64,000 bases of DNA from JALOOB01 sp040766655. GTDB lineage: Bacteria > Chloroflexota > Anaerolineae > CG2-30-64-16. This document shows positions 1 through 8,291 of the stretch, one piece after another. A program made the position numbers and the translations under genes. The notes beneath the pieces were generated by a model. That model had not been told where the DNA came from, did not search any database, and saw only the letters and a list, made by a program, of their open reading frames with translations. Every line of letters starts with the position of its first letter. Position 1 is the first letter of the stretch. Location of the stretch: positions 62,001-126,000 of the forward strand of contig JAXGQB010000007.1 in assembly GCA_040766655.1 (NCBI GenBank), given 5' to 3'.

Positions 1-671
1 CTGACGAACCAATCGGTGAAGGGGCTCAGCTCACGCGCGCCCTCGATCATGGCCATCAGGCACGCGTCCATGCCGATCAGGTCCAGGCGGTTGCCCGTCT
101 CCTCCGCCGCAGAAGCGAGGGCCCAACGGAGGTCAGCCGTGTCGAGGAAGTCCTTGCTGGAGTCATCGAAGGCGATGGGCCGCGTGACTTCGCCGCCCGA
201 CAACCGGCGCAGGGTGGAGCGAAAAAGGGGCGGTGACGAGGGTGCAAGCCCTCCCGCGGCCCGCACCTGGCTGTAGATGTCGATGTCGAGCCAGCCCAGC
301 CCATGATTCCAGAGCACCAGGGCGTAGTGGTCCGCAGGGTAGTCACGCATGGCGCGAACGATGAAGCTACGCAGGACCTCAGGGTCGCCCATGTTGACCT
401 CTGCCAGCTGCTGAACGGCGCTGTGGCCCATGCCGCGGCCCTTGCGGACCTCGACCAGGTAGGACCCATCGAGACTGTCGAAGAGGCAGGTCACGGCGCA
501 GGCATCGGTCGTCCCCACCTGGCTCATCTTCCAGATGTCCTTGTAGCCGCTGGTGGTCATCTCCGCCATCAGTCGCTTCGGACCGGCAGCGGTATCGAAG
601 ACCTTTCCGTTGTCACCGGCCATGTAGACCATGAATGTCCAGGACCGATGTCTTGGTGTTGTCGTCTTCAC
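1..671 (-). CDS. Clostripain-like cysteine peptidase (C11 family), 5' part only
   Basis: The minus-strand frame from GTG 671 runs open off the left edge, giving about 223 residues. The GTG is chosen because a GGAGG Shine-Dalgarno lies 5 nt upstream and the next residues read into SWTFMVYMAGDN, the usual start of C11 peptidase domains. The motif LVLWNHGLGW carries the family's catalytic His, and LIGMDACLMAM carries the nucleophile Cys. C11 enzymes cleave after Arg or Lys, are usually secreted or cell-surface, and mature by self-cleavage. No signal peptide precedes the MVYMAGDN motif from this start, so this may be an intracellular member or the true start may differ. The C-terminal half is outside the window. 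Confidence 0.85.
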   Translation of the reverse strand, partial: MKTTTPRHRSWTFMVYMAGDNGKVFDTAAGPKRLMAEMTTSGYKDIWKMSQVGTTDACAVTCLFDSLDGSYLVEVRKGRGMGHSAVQQLAEVNMGDPEVLRSFIVRAMRDYPADHYALVLWNHGLGWLDIDIYSQVRAAGGLAPSSPPLFRSTLRRLSGGEVTRPIAFDDSSKDFLDTADLRWALASAAEETGNRLDLIGMDACLMAMIEGARELSPFTDWFV

Positions 672-750
672 AGCGTCCTCCGGACTCCCCTACGAGGCGA
701 TTGCAGCGCACCCTGCAGGTGCTGCCGACCCGACTTCCCCCTCCGCAGCC

Positions 751-2598
751 TCACTCCACCGTCACGCTCTTGGCGAGGTTGCGCGGCTGATCCACGTCGG
801 CCCCCCGGCGCACTGCCATGTAGTAGGCCAGCAGCTGCAGGGGGATGACCGTCAGCACGGGCGTGAGCATCTCCGAGGCCCGAGGCACGGTTATGACGTG
901 CTGGGCCTTGGACGTGATGAAATCGTCGCCCTCGTTGGCGACCGCGATGACGATGCCACCGCGAGCCCGCACCTGCTCCACCTGGCTGATCATCTTGTCA
1001 TAGACGCGATCCTGCGTCGCGATCACGACCACCGGCATCTTCTCGTCAATCAAGGCGATGGGCCCGTGCTTCATCTCGCCGGCCGGATAGCCCTCCGCGT
1101 GAATGTAGCTGATCTCCTTCAGCTTGAGCGCGCCCTCGAGTGCGATCGGGTAGTTCATGCCCCGGCCCAGGTAGAGAAAGTCGGTGTGATTGAAGAATGT
1201 CTGCGCGAGCTGCTGGTACAGGGACACGTGCCCGGGGTCCAGCACCTGGCCGACGAGGTCGGGAAGCTGCGCCAGATCATCGAGCAGGCTGCGGCACTGG
1301 TCGGGCGAAAGCAGGCCGCGCAACGCCCCCAGCTGGACGGCCAGCAGATACTGGTCGACCACGGATGCGGTGAACGCCTTCGTCGATGCGACGCCGATCT
1401 CGGGCCCCGTATGCATGTAGATGACGCTGTCGCTGATGCGCGCGGCCTGGCTGCCGATCACGTTGACGATCGAAACCAGGTGGGCCCCGTGGGCCTTGGC
1501 CTCCTCCATCGCAGCCAAGGTGTCGACCGTCTCCCCGGATTGGGTGATGGCCAGCACGAGGCTGCCGGGGTCGAGCACGGGCTCCCGATAACGATATTCG
1601 GACGCGTACTCGACGCGCACCGGCAGGCGCGCCAGTCGTTCGAACATGAAAGCGCCGACCAACTCGGAATGGTAAGACGTGCCGCAGGCCACGGCGACCA
1701 TCTGCGTGATGTCGCGCGCCTGGTCAGACGTCAGGGTCACCTGCTCGAGATACACCTCGCCGCGACCCAGGTCAACGCGCCCGCGGATCGTATCCGTGAG
1801 CGAATTGGCCTGTTCGAAGATCTCCTTCTGCATGAAGTGCCGGTATTCGCCCTTGGCCGCCTGCACAGGATCCCAGGAGATGTGGTGGATCTTGGGCTCG
1901 AGGGGCGTGCCCTCGAGCGTCGAGAAGGTTGCGCCATCCTGCGTCAGCACCGCCATCTGGCGGTTCTCCAGGAAGACCATGCGCCGCGTGTGCTCGAGGA
2001 TCGCGGGCATGTCGGACGCGATGAACATCTCGCCCTCGCCGTAGCCGACCGCCACGCCGCCCGCATTGCCCAGGCGTGCCGCGACCAGCGTGCCGGGCTC
2101 GCGTCGCGCCATCACCACGATGGCACTCGGCCCCCGCAGCTGGGCCATGGCCTGGCGCACCGCGTCCTCGATCGACGTCGCCGAACGATAGTAGAGCCCA
2201 ACCAGGTGGGCGATGACCTCGGTGTCTGTGTCTGAGCGGAACTCGATGCCCTCGGCCTCGAGCTCCGAGCGCAACTCACGGAAGTTCTCCACGATGCCGT
2301 TCTGCACGACGACCAGCTGATCGGCGAAATCTGAGTGGGGATGGGCATTTCGCTCGCTGGGTTTACCGTGGGTGGCCCATCGCGTGTGGCCGATGCCCGT
2401 ATTCCCGGCCAGCGGAGCGGCTCCCAGCGATCTCACCAGGTTGCTCAACTTTCCGACATCGCGGCGGATCATGATCTCGCCCTGGCTGATGACCGCGATC
2501 CCGGCGGAATCGTAGCCCCGATACTCAAGCCGCTGCAGGCCGTCCATGATAACAGTCGCAGCATTGCGCGGCCCAATATAGCCGACAATCCCACACAT
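751..2598 (-). CDS. glmS: Glutamine--fructose-6-phosphate aminotransferase (isomerizing)
   Basis: This 615-residue protein has the standard GlmS length. It begins MCGIVGYIG, so Cys2 is the N-terminal nucleophile of the class II glutamine amidotransferase domain (about 1-230). Two SIS sugar-isomerase domains follow (about 285-610), and the family's C-terminal signature LAKSVTVE is intact. The enzyme makes glucosamine-6-phosphate for peptidoglycan and amino-sugar glycans in the cytoplasm. The start has a GGGAGG ribosome site 6 nt upstream. A glmS ribozyme was not seen in the short upstream gap, and the preceding acyltransferase frame reads into this gene's 5' end. Confidence 0.97.
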   Translation of the reverse strand: MCGIVGYIGPRNAATVIMDGLQRLEYRGYDSAGIAVISQGEIMIRRDVGKLSNLVRSLGAAPLAGNTGIGHTRWATHGKPSERNAHPHSDFADQLVVVQNGIVENFRELRSELEAEGIEFRSDTDTEVIAHLVGLYYRSATSIEDAVRQAMAQLRGPSAIVVMARREPGTLVAARLGNAGGVAVGYGEGEMFIASDMPAILEHTRRMVFLENRQMAVLTQDGATFSTLEGTPLEPKIHHISWDPVQAAKGEYRHFMQKEIFEQANSLTDTIRGRVDLGRGEVYLEQVTLTSDQARDITQMVAVACGTSYHSELVGAFMFERLARLPVRVEYASEYRYREPVLDPGSLVLAITQSGETVDTLAAMEEAKAHGAHLVSIVNVIGSQAARISDSVIYMHTGPEIGVASTKAFTASVVDQYLLAVQLGALRGLLSPDQCRSLLDDLAQLPDLVGQVLDPGHVSLYQQLAQTFFNHTDFLYLGRGMNYPIALEGALKLKEISYIHAEGYPAGEMKHGPIALIDEKMPVVVIATQDRVYDKMISQVEQVRARGGIVIAVANEGDDFITSKAQHVITVPRASEMLTPVLTVIPLQLLAYYMAVRRGADVDQPRNLAKSVTVE

Positions 2599-3407
2599 GG
2601 GATCCTCCCAAAGCAGAATGACCAGAGGTGCGATTCACCTACATCTGGCGGTCGCCGAAGGCCAACCACCGCGCATCGCCGGCAGCACTGGACGGTGGCG
2701 GCGGCACCGCGCATCTCCTCCGGCAGCAGCGCGGCCAGCTGTCCCATGGCCTCGTCGGTCATCTCCCGCATCACTTCCCGGGCAGCCCGGCCCTCCGGCA
2801 GGGCAACCGACCCATCCGCAGCGCGCGGCCATTTGAAGTAGAAGCTGCGTCCGTAGGTGATGGTGGCCCTCGGGCGGCCGATGAAGGGGAACCTCCACCT
2901 GAAGGCCGGCGTGCCGGTCACGGCTACAGGCACCAACCAGGCATCCGGCGCCTGCCGCGCGACGAAGGCCAGCCCTTCCTTGGCGGTAAGGAGGCGCCCG
3001 TCCTGGCTGCGCGTCCCTTCCGGCGAGATCACCGACACGTCGCCGTCGCGCAGGACGGCCCAGGTGGCCTGAAGCGCCGCCCGATCGACGACGCCGCGCG
3101 TGATGTACACGACGCGATAGTGGTACAGCAGCCATGCGACCAAGGGCCAGCGGCTCACCTCGACCTTCGTCAACGGGATGGCATAGCGAGGCAGTTGGGC
3201 ACAGATGACCACCGGATCGAGCCAGTGGATGTGATTGTAGAAGACGATCCCCGCGCCGGTCTCAGGCACCCGATTCGAGCCCGTCACCTCGACGCGCAGA
3301 AACATGCGGAGCAGAAATCGCAGGATCGGGCTGAGAATGCGCCGGCCGAGAGGCGTGCGAGAGGGCGCCGCAGCCTCACCATGGCGCTCGGAGGCAGGAT
3401 CTGGCAT
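2469..3407 (-). CDS. plsC: 1-acyl-sn-glycerol-3-phosphate acyltransferase (PlsC/LPLAT family)
   Basis: The protein contains the acyltransferase motif NHIHWLDP (HX4D catalytic pair) and the substrate motif PEGTRS, so it should transfer an acyl group to lysophosphatidate at the inner membrane face. The ATG at 3407 has a GGAGG site 7 nt upstream and lies just 5' of the stop of the preceding gene. The frame does not stop where PlsC proteins normally end (about residue 235, after LLPEEMRG). It reads on through a Cys/Arg-rich tail and 130 nt into glmS. That tail looks non-native, so a one-base indel near 2700 in the genome or the assembly is suspected. An alternative frame would stop near 2635-2640, before glmS. 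Confidence 0.85.
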   Translation of the reverse strand: MPDPASERHGEAAAPSRTPLGRRILSPILRFLLRMFLRVEVTGSNRVPETGAGIVFYNHIHWLDPVVICAQLPRYAIPLTKVEVSRWPLVAWLLYHYRVVYITRGVVDRAALQATWAVLRDGDVSVISPEGTRSQDGRLLTAKEGLAFVARQAPDAWLVPVAVTGTPAFRWRFPFIGRPRATITYGRSFYFKWPRAADGSVALPEGRAAREVMREMTDEAMGQLAALLPEEMRGAAATVQCCRRCAVVGLRRPPDVGESHLWSFCFGRIPCVGLSAILGRAMLRLLSWTACSGLSIGATIPPGSRSSARARS

Positions 3408-3420
3408 CGAGGCCTCCACC

Positions 3421-5034
3421 TCACGCCGGCTTGGCGGTGCGACGCCGCGTGCGTGCACGCGAAGGTGCGCTTGCTGCCGCGGCCTTCGCGGAACGAGCGC
3501 CGCGCAGGCGCTGCGTGCGCCAGTGATCGATCACGAGCATGACGCGGCGCAGGACCTCGTCAACGTCCATCCCCGTTGTGTCGATGAGAATGGCGTCCGG
3601 CGCAGGAACCAGAGGCGCGTGCTCCCGCGTCGAGTCTGCGTGATCGCGCCGCTCGACGTCCTTCAGCACCAGCTCGAAGTCAACCTGCTCGCCCCGCGCG
3701 CGACGCTCTGCAAAGCGGCGCCGGGATCGCTCCTCCAGCGTGGCATCCAGGTAGATCTTGAGATCTGCGTCGGGCAGAACCACGGTGCCGATGTCGCGCC
3801 CCACCATCACCACCCGGCCCTGCTCGCCGATCTTACGCTGCGCAAGGCGCATCGCCTCGCGCACGCCCCGGAATGTGGAGACCGGGCTCACCGCCTTCTC
3901 GACATCCAATCGCCGAATGTCCCAACTCACATCGATCTTGTCTGCCAACACAGTGACATCGCGGCCGTCGTCGATCGTAGGCGCGAGGACCTCGATGTCC
4001 AGTTTCTCCGCCATCTCCGTGATCCGGTCCTCGTCATGCGGTGAAATCTTGCGCGCCAGGGCCACCGCGGCGACCGCGCGATACATGACACCGGTATCAA
4101 AATAGAGAAACCCCAGCTTGCGGCCAAGCAGTCCGCCGATGGTGCTCTTCCCGGAGGCTGAGGGGCCGTCAATGGCTATCGTCCTGGGCATCAGGATCTC
4201 TCCGGCTCCTCTTTTCGAGGTCGATGACTGCTTCTCCTTCTCTCTGTCCGCTCGCTGGCCGGCAGCGACCTCAGCCTGCAGCGCCCGGATCTCCTTCGCG
4301 TTCAGGTCTCGCCATCGTCCGGGGGCCAGATCGCCGAGGTCCAGTGGCCCCAGCGATACGCGGATCACCCTGAGCGCAGGATGACCCAGGAGACCGACCA
4401 TGCGACGCACCTGGCGCTTGCGCCCCTCGCGCAGGGTGATCCGCAGCCAGCTGGTGCGCGGTCCCCGCCGCCCCGCGGGCACGGACCGCGCCTCCTGGCT
4501 CGTTCGTGACGGATACGGGGCGGCCCTGAGCAGAGTGACCTGCGCAGGCAGCGTCGGACCGTCCTCGAGCATCACGCCATGCTGCAGGCGACGTACCTTC
4601 CTGGCATCGGGGCGGCCCTCCACCTCTACCAGGTACGATTTCGGGTGCTCATAACGGGGATGAGACAGATGCAGGGCCATCTCGCCGTCATTCGTCAGCA
4701 GGAGCAGCCCTTCGCTATCCTGGTCCAGCCGTCCGACGGCGTACAGGCGCTCCGGCACCTTGACGAGCGGCTCCCAACTCGGATACGGCGCGTTCTGGTC
4801 GATCCCGGACAGAACGCCAACCGGCTTGTTGAGCATGATGTAGCGCAGCTGCTCGAACACGAGGGGCTGCCCGTCCACGGAGATCTGCTGGTGTTGGGGG
4901 TCGGCCTTAGCCCCGAGCTGCGCTACCACGCGGCCGTCAACGGCCACCCGGCCGGCCGTAATCATCTCCTCGCATGCTCGCCGCGATCCTACGCCCGCTC
5001 TTGCCAGCAGCTTCTGCAGTCTCTCCTCAGCCAT
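3421..5034 (-). CDS. cmk: Fused RsuA/RluB-type pseudouridine synthase and cytidylate kinase
   Basis: One open frame encodes two enzymes. Residues 1-60 form an S4 RNA-binding domain. Residues 60-250 form an RsuA/RluB pseudouridine synthase with the catalytic motif GRLDQDSEGLLLLTNDG, modifying rRNA. From about residue 282 a complete CMP/dCMP kinase begins (MPRTIAIDGPSASGKST, Walker A), with the late GRDIGTVV motif and an Arg/Ala-rich basic tail. ATG 5034 is preferred over an upstream TTG at 5052. The kinase half has its own ATG at 4191 with GGAGAG 8 nt upstream, so it could also be translated separately from the same mRNA. The stop lies just before the plsC start, suggesting an operon with plsC and glmS. 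Confidence 0.9.
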   Translation of the reverse strand: MAEERLQKLLARAGVGSRRACEEMITAGRVAVDGRVVAQLGAKADPQHQQISVDGQPLVFEQLRYIMLNKPVGVLSGIDQNAPYPSWEPLVKVPERLYAVGRLDQDSEGLLLLTNDGEMALHLSHPRYEHPKSYLVEVEGRPDARKVRRLQHGVMLEDGPTLPAQVTLLRAAPYPSRTSQEARSVPAGRRGPRTSWLRITLREGRKRQVRRMVGLLGHPALRVIRVSLGPLDLGDLAPGRWRDLNAKEIRALQAEVAAGQRADREKEKQSSTSKRGAGEILMPRTIAIDGPSASGKSTIGGLLGRKLGFLYFDTGVMYRAVAAVALARKISPHDEDRITEMAEKLDIEVLAPTIDDGRDVTVLADKIDVSWDIRRLDVEKAVSPVSTFRGVREAMRLAQRKIGEQGRVVMVGRDIGTVVLPDADLKIYLDATLEERSRRRFAERRARGEQVDFELVLKDVERRDHADSTREHAPLVPAPDAILIDTTGMDVDEVLRRVMLVIDHWRTQRLRGARSAKAAAASAPSRARTRRRTAKPA

Positions 5035-5036
5035 CT

Positions 5037-6203
5037 TCACGGACCTTGCCAAATAGATAGCGGCGTTTCAGCCACCAATTCCGAACCCAATTGCCAGCGC
5101 AGTCGTCCCACCGGCTCCGTGCCGGTCAGCACCAGGCTTGCATCGATCTGCACGACCGGCAACAGCAGCGAGCGCTGCCAGGCCGGGACAAAGATATCAG
5201 AGGTTGGGTCAGATCGCAAACGATAGGCATCCCCATTCGAGGCGGTAATCCAACTCAATCCCCCCTGGGGGAGCCGGACGTCATGCCAGGCGAACGCAGT
5301 GGCCGCATAGTCGAGGAGCTTGCGAGCGTCCTCGTAGCGCTCGCTGCTGCCGAGCTCGACCAGCAGAAGCCGTCGCGAGTTGCGGCTCACCGCGGCAATC
5401 AGGCACTCCCCTGCTTCGTCCGTCGTTCCCGTCTTGACGCCGTCCGCACCTGCGTAGGTGGACAGCAACTCGTTCGTGTTCACGAGCGTGCGACCCGCAA
5501 CGTTCGCGACCGGCTTAGCCACGATGCTGGCCAACTCGGCATCCTGCATCGCCGCGCTGGCGAGGAGCGCCAGGTCCAGCGCGGTGGTGAGCTGGTCCGG
5601 CGCATCCAGCCCATGCGCGTTCGCGAACCGGGTTGACTGCAGGCCGATCGCGCGCGCCCTGGCATTCATCATGGCGACGAAATCGGCCTCGCTGCCCGCG
5701 ACGTGCTCCGCCAGCGCGACCGCGGCATCATTGCCTGAGGGGAGCAGCAGCCCGTGGAGAAGATCGCTCACCGTCAGGCGCTCACCGGCCACCAGCCCCA
5801 TGCTGCTGCCGCCGGTACCCGCCGCGGTCGGGGTGATCACCGCCACGTCGTCCAGCGGCACCTCAGCGCGAACCACCAGGGCGGTCATCAGCTTCGCGGT
5901 GGACGCGGGAGGATGCAGCTCGACAGGGGCCTTCTCGAACAGCGTCGCACCGGATGGGAGCTCGATCATCAAGACCGACGCGGCGGTGACGGTCGGCGGC
6001 ACGTTAGTCTGGATGAGCGCAGCGATGTTCTCGGGCGACAGCCTGATGGGTGCATCATTACGATCGGTGAGGATGGGGGGGCCGAAGCCCGTGGAGAGCA
6101 GCAGCAGGGCGACCAGGAACCCGGACAGGACGAGCGCGCTTAGCAGTCGGCCGGGTTGACGTCCGGCGACGTCTGGCCTAGAATACATCGGCAGGTTGTG
6201 CAT
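5037..6203 (-). CDS. D-alanyl-D-alanine carboxypeptidase (S11 family)
   Basis: All three penicillin-binding motifs of S11 peptidases are present in order: STAK (nucleophile Ser and Lys), SGN, and KTGTT. The enzyme trims the terminal D-Ala of peptidoglycan stem peptides outside the membrane. The N-terminus carries a hydrophobic signal/anchor segment (ALVLSGFLVALLLL). ATG 6203 is chosen, with GGGGAG 9 nt upstream; ATG 6239 is an alternative. The open frame extends further upstream, but that would run through the divergent FmdB gene and its residues look like antisense. The stop is 2 nt from the start of the pseudouridine synthase-kinase gene, so co-transcription is likely. Confidence 0.92.
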   Translation of the reverse strand: MHNLPMYSRPDVAGRQPGRLLSALVLSGFLVALLLLSTGFGPPILTDRNDAPIRLSPENIAALIQTNVPPTVTAASVLMIELPSGATLFEKAPVELHPPASTAKLMTALVVRAEVPLDDVAVITPTAAGTGGSSMGLVAGERLTVSDLLHGLLLPSGNDAAVALAEHVAGSEADFVAMMNARARAIGLQSTRFANAHGLDAPDQLTTALDLALLASAAMQDAELASIVAKPVANVAGRTLVNTNELLSTYAGADGVKTGTTDEAGECLIAAVSRNSRRLLLVELGSSERYEDARKLLDYAATAFAWHDVRLPQGGLSWITASNGDAYRLRSDPTSDIFVPAWQRSLLLPVVQIDASLVLTGTEPVGRLRWQLGSELVAETPLSIWQGP

Positions 6204-6260
6204 GGCGTGGTGCTCCCCGCTTTGGCTCAACTTCGTCATCCTTGCTCCAGAGGTTACTGC

Positions 6261-6506
6261 ATGCCCGTCTACGAGTACCAATGCAAAGCGTGTTCGCAGC
6301 GCTTCGAAGCGCTGCGCGCCATGAGCCAGATGGATGCCCCGATCGAGTGCCCGAAGTGCGGTTCTGAAACCGTGCAGCGGGCCATTTCCGTGTTCGCGGC
6401 CGTCAGCCGGGAGGCCGGCGGCGGCAGCAGGATGGTCGCCAGCAGCACCTCCAGCGCCGGATGTGCCGGGTGTTCGGGCGGGCACTGCAGCAGCTGCGGC
6501 CACTGA
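6261..6506 (+). CDS. FmdB-family zinc ribbon protein
   Basis: This 81-residue protein opens MPVYEYQCKAC and has the paired CxxC motifs of the FmdB/CxxC_CXXC_SSSS regulatory-type zinc ribbon (CKAC at about 8-11, CPKC at about 32-35). A second Cys/Gly-rich tail (CAGCSGGHCSSCGH) may bind metal as well. Its function is unknown; the family was first noted as a putative regulator of formamidase/amidase genes. It is the only plus-strand gene in the first 45 kb and is divergent from the carboxypeptidase with only about 20-60 nt between starts. An AGAGG site precedes the ATG. Confidence 0.9.
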   Translation: MPVYEYQCKACSQRFEALRAMSQMDAPIECPKCGSETVQRAISVFAAVSREAGGGSRMVASSTSSAGCAGCSGGHCSSCGH

Positions 6507-6529
6507 CGGCTCACTAAGGCAGATATCAC

Positions 6530-6563
6530 GCAGAAGGGGCGCCCTTACCGGCGCCCCTTCTGC
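6530..6563. terminator. Bidirectional terminator hairpin between fmdB and the lipoprotein gene
   Basis: A perfect 14-bp inverted repeat (GCAGAAGGGGCGCC / GGCGCCCCTTCTGC) encloses a 6-nt loop. It sits between two convergent gene ends (6506 on plus, 6585 on minus), the expected place for a shared terminator. There is no strong T-run. Confidence 0.75.
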
Positions 6564-6584
6564 GTCGCACCTCCATCGAGGGGC

Positions 6585-7121
6585 TCAGTCGGCATCACGC
6601 ACGATGATGTCGAAGGTTCGAACATTGTCCTCGTGGATACGCTCTCCCGGTGCCGTGGCAGCCTCAACCACCAGCTTGTAGTGCAATCGCGCGGGAAGCT
6701 GGCTCACCTGGGTGAACCGGACCACCCGCAACTCCCCGGGCGCCAGCGAGCGGACGGTCAACGTCTCGTTGACCAGTTCGACCGAGCGCCCATAGTCTCC
6801 CGGATCAAAGAGACGAGCGGAAACCCGCAGAGACGGCTCCGTCACCAACCCGCGGTTTTCGAGCGCAACCAGCAGCGTTATGCCACCACTTGACAGGATC
6901 TGTGCGGCATCGAGCGGCGGGTCGAATTCGACGCCCACGATGGCAACGCTGTGTTCTTCCGGCGCCACCGTCGCGATCGGCAGCGGCGCCGCGGGCGGTA
7001 TGACCTCTATGGAGGGTTGACAACCCTGCAGCAGCAGTGCAAACGACAGGACGGCCGTGATGGCAAGCGCGCGGTGCACCGCAGCGCGCTCCGCCACATG
7101 TTTGGGTGTCAAAAACATCAT
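6585..7121 (-). CDS. Putative lipoprotein with a CARDB-like beta-sandwich domain
   Basis: The 178-residue product has a hydrophobic signal segment (ALAITAVLSFALLLQ) ending in the lipobox LLQGC, so Cys34 should be lipidated and the protein anchored outside the membrane. The rest (VAIVGVEFDPPL... VALENRGLV... LAPGELRVVRF) resembles a CARDB/bacterial Ig-like adhesion fold. Its specific function is unknown. The first codons are two adjacent ATGs (7121 and 7118) without any Shine-Dalgarno, but a near-consensus promoter ends only 9 nt upstream, so the mRNA is probably leaderless or nearly so. Confidence 0.75.
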   Translation of the reverse strand: MMFLTPKHVAERAAVHRALAITAVLSFALLLQGCQPSIEVIPPAAPLPIATVAPEEHSVAIVGVEFDPPLDAAQILSSGGITLLVALENRGLVTEPSLRVSARLFDPGDYGRSVELVNETLTVRSLAPGELRVVRFTQVSQLPARLHYKLVVEAATAPGERIHEDNVRTFDIIVRDAD

Positions 7122-7130
7122 AGTATTTCC

Positions 7131-7159
7131 ATGATAGGCGAAGGAGGCGCTTTTGTCAA
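7131..7159 (-). promoter_or_regulatory. Near-consensus sigma-70-type promoter, leaderless transcript
   Basis: On the minus strand TTGACA (7159-7154) is followed by exactly 17 nt and TATCAT (7136-7131). The start codon of the lipoprotein gene begins 10 nt after the -10 box, so transcription at the usual distance would leave only 3-4 nt of leader. The -35 box also lies inside a small inverted repeat (GCGCTTT / AAAGCGC, 7147-7164). Confidence 0.7.
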
Positions 7160-7255
7160 AGCGCGAAAGGCAGGGGACGGCTGCCTTAATGGCTCAACGT
7201 ATGAGGATCGCAGCAGATGTGCTTCGAAGTGAAATGAGTGTCATCAGAGGTGTCG

Positions 7256-7290
7256 CACTGGCGCACCGAGTGCCGGGTGGTGCGCCAGTG
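7256..7290. terminator. Hairpin downstream of secF
   Basis: A 12-bp perfect inverted repeat (CACTGGCGCACC / GGTGCGCCAGTG) with an 11-nt loop lies about 50 nt beyond the secF stop at 7338, where a terminator for the secDF operon is expected. It lacks a T-run. Confidence 0.6.
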
Positions 7291-7337
7291 TGCGTTGACT
7301 GCAATGAACGGGAGCCAGCCTGACCGAATCCGGCTGG

Positions 7338-8280
7338 CTACGCCTGAACGGGCTGAGCGCCGTTGGCAGCAACCTTCTTGCCCAGCCAATCGCGCTCGGT
7401 CCAGCCCACGAGCATCGGCACGGCGATGAAGATGGACGAGTAGGTTCCGGACAGCAGGCCCACGAGCATGACGGCGATGAACTGCTTGATCGTCGCGCCG
7501 CCGAAGAGCAGGATGCTGACCATGATGAAGATCGCGTTCAGCTGAGTGGCAAGCGATCGATGGATCGTTTCCATGATGCTGCGGTTGGCGATCGACGTGA
7601 AGGACTCGCCCCGGTACTTCGGCGCGTTCTCACGGATGCGATCGAAGACGACGATCTTGTCCTGCATGGAGAAGCTCATCACCGTGAGCAAGGCGGTGAG
7701 GAACAGCGCATCCGCCTGCCAGCCGAGCACCAGGCTGACGATGCTGAAGAGGCCCAGCGTCAGGAGCAGGTCATGGAACATGGCGACGATCGCGACCGTG
7801 CCGTAGCGGATCGGATGCGGAACCTTGCGGAAGGCGAAGACCATGAACCCCAGGATCACGACGGCCGCGGCCAGGATGGCCAGGAGCGCTGCGTTCGTTA
7901 CTTCCTGGCCAATGGCCGGCCCGACCGAGCTGAACTGCAGCTCGCTGACGGAGGGGAAGCTGGCCTTCAGCGTGTCGAACAGCTCCAGCTTCTGCACCTC
8001 ATCGATCGGCTGGAGGCGCACCTGAAGCGCGGTCCCATCGCCCAGGGTCGTCACGGCCGGATCTTCGATGCCGCTGTCCACGAAGATCTGGCGCAGCTCC
8101 TGCAGGAGGCACAGCACGATCGAACTGCAACTGCCACAGCGAGCCACCGGTGAAATCGATGGCCAGCCGGAAGGGGGTGCCCGTCGTCGCGGTGTTGTAG
8201 ATCATGACTGCCAGGCCGATCAGGATGACCAGGGCAGAGACCAGGAAATACCAGCGACGCTTCTCGACGATATGAAACAT
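7338..8280 (-). pseudogene. secF: SecF protein-export subunit, interrupted by a +1 frameshift
   Basis: SecF works with SecD and SecYEG, using the proton gradient to complete protein export. The N-terminal part (MFHIVEKRRWYFL, first membrane helix, IDFTGGSLWQLQF) is in one frame from ATG 8280 (GGAGG site upstream). The rest, from LQELRQIFVDSG to the stop, including the remaining helices and the Sec-family region VFDRIREN, is in another. Deleting one C in the run near 8108-8112 joins them as AVPLQELRQIF, giving a normal-length SecF of about 314 residues. Since secF is normally needed and the rest is pristine, an assembly error is the likeliest explanation, with a real frameshift second. Confidence 0.85.
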
Positions 8281-8291
8281 TGCCTGCCTCC

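Noticed and set aside
631..2235. Plus-strand open frame of 534 codons
   Set aside because: Antisense to glmS, whose identity is certain; composition is non-protein-like.
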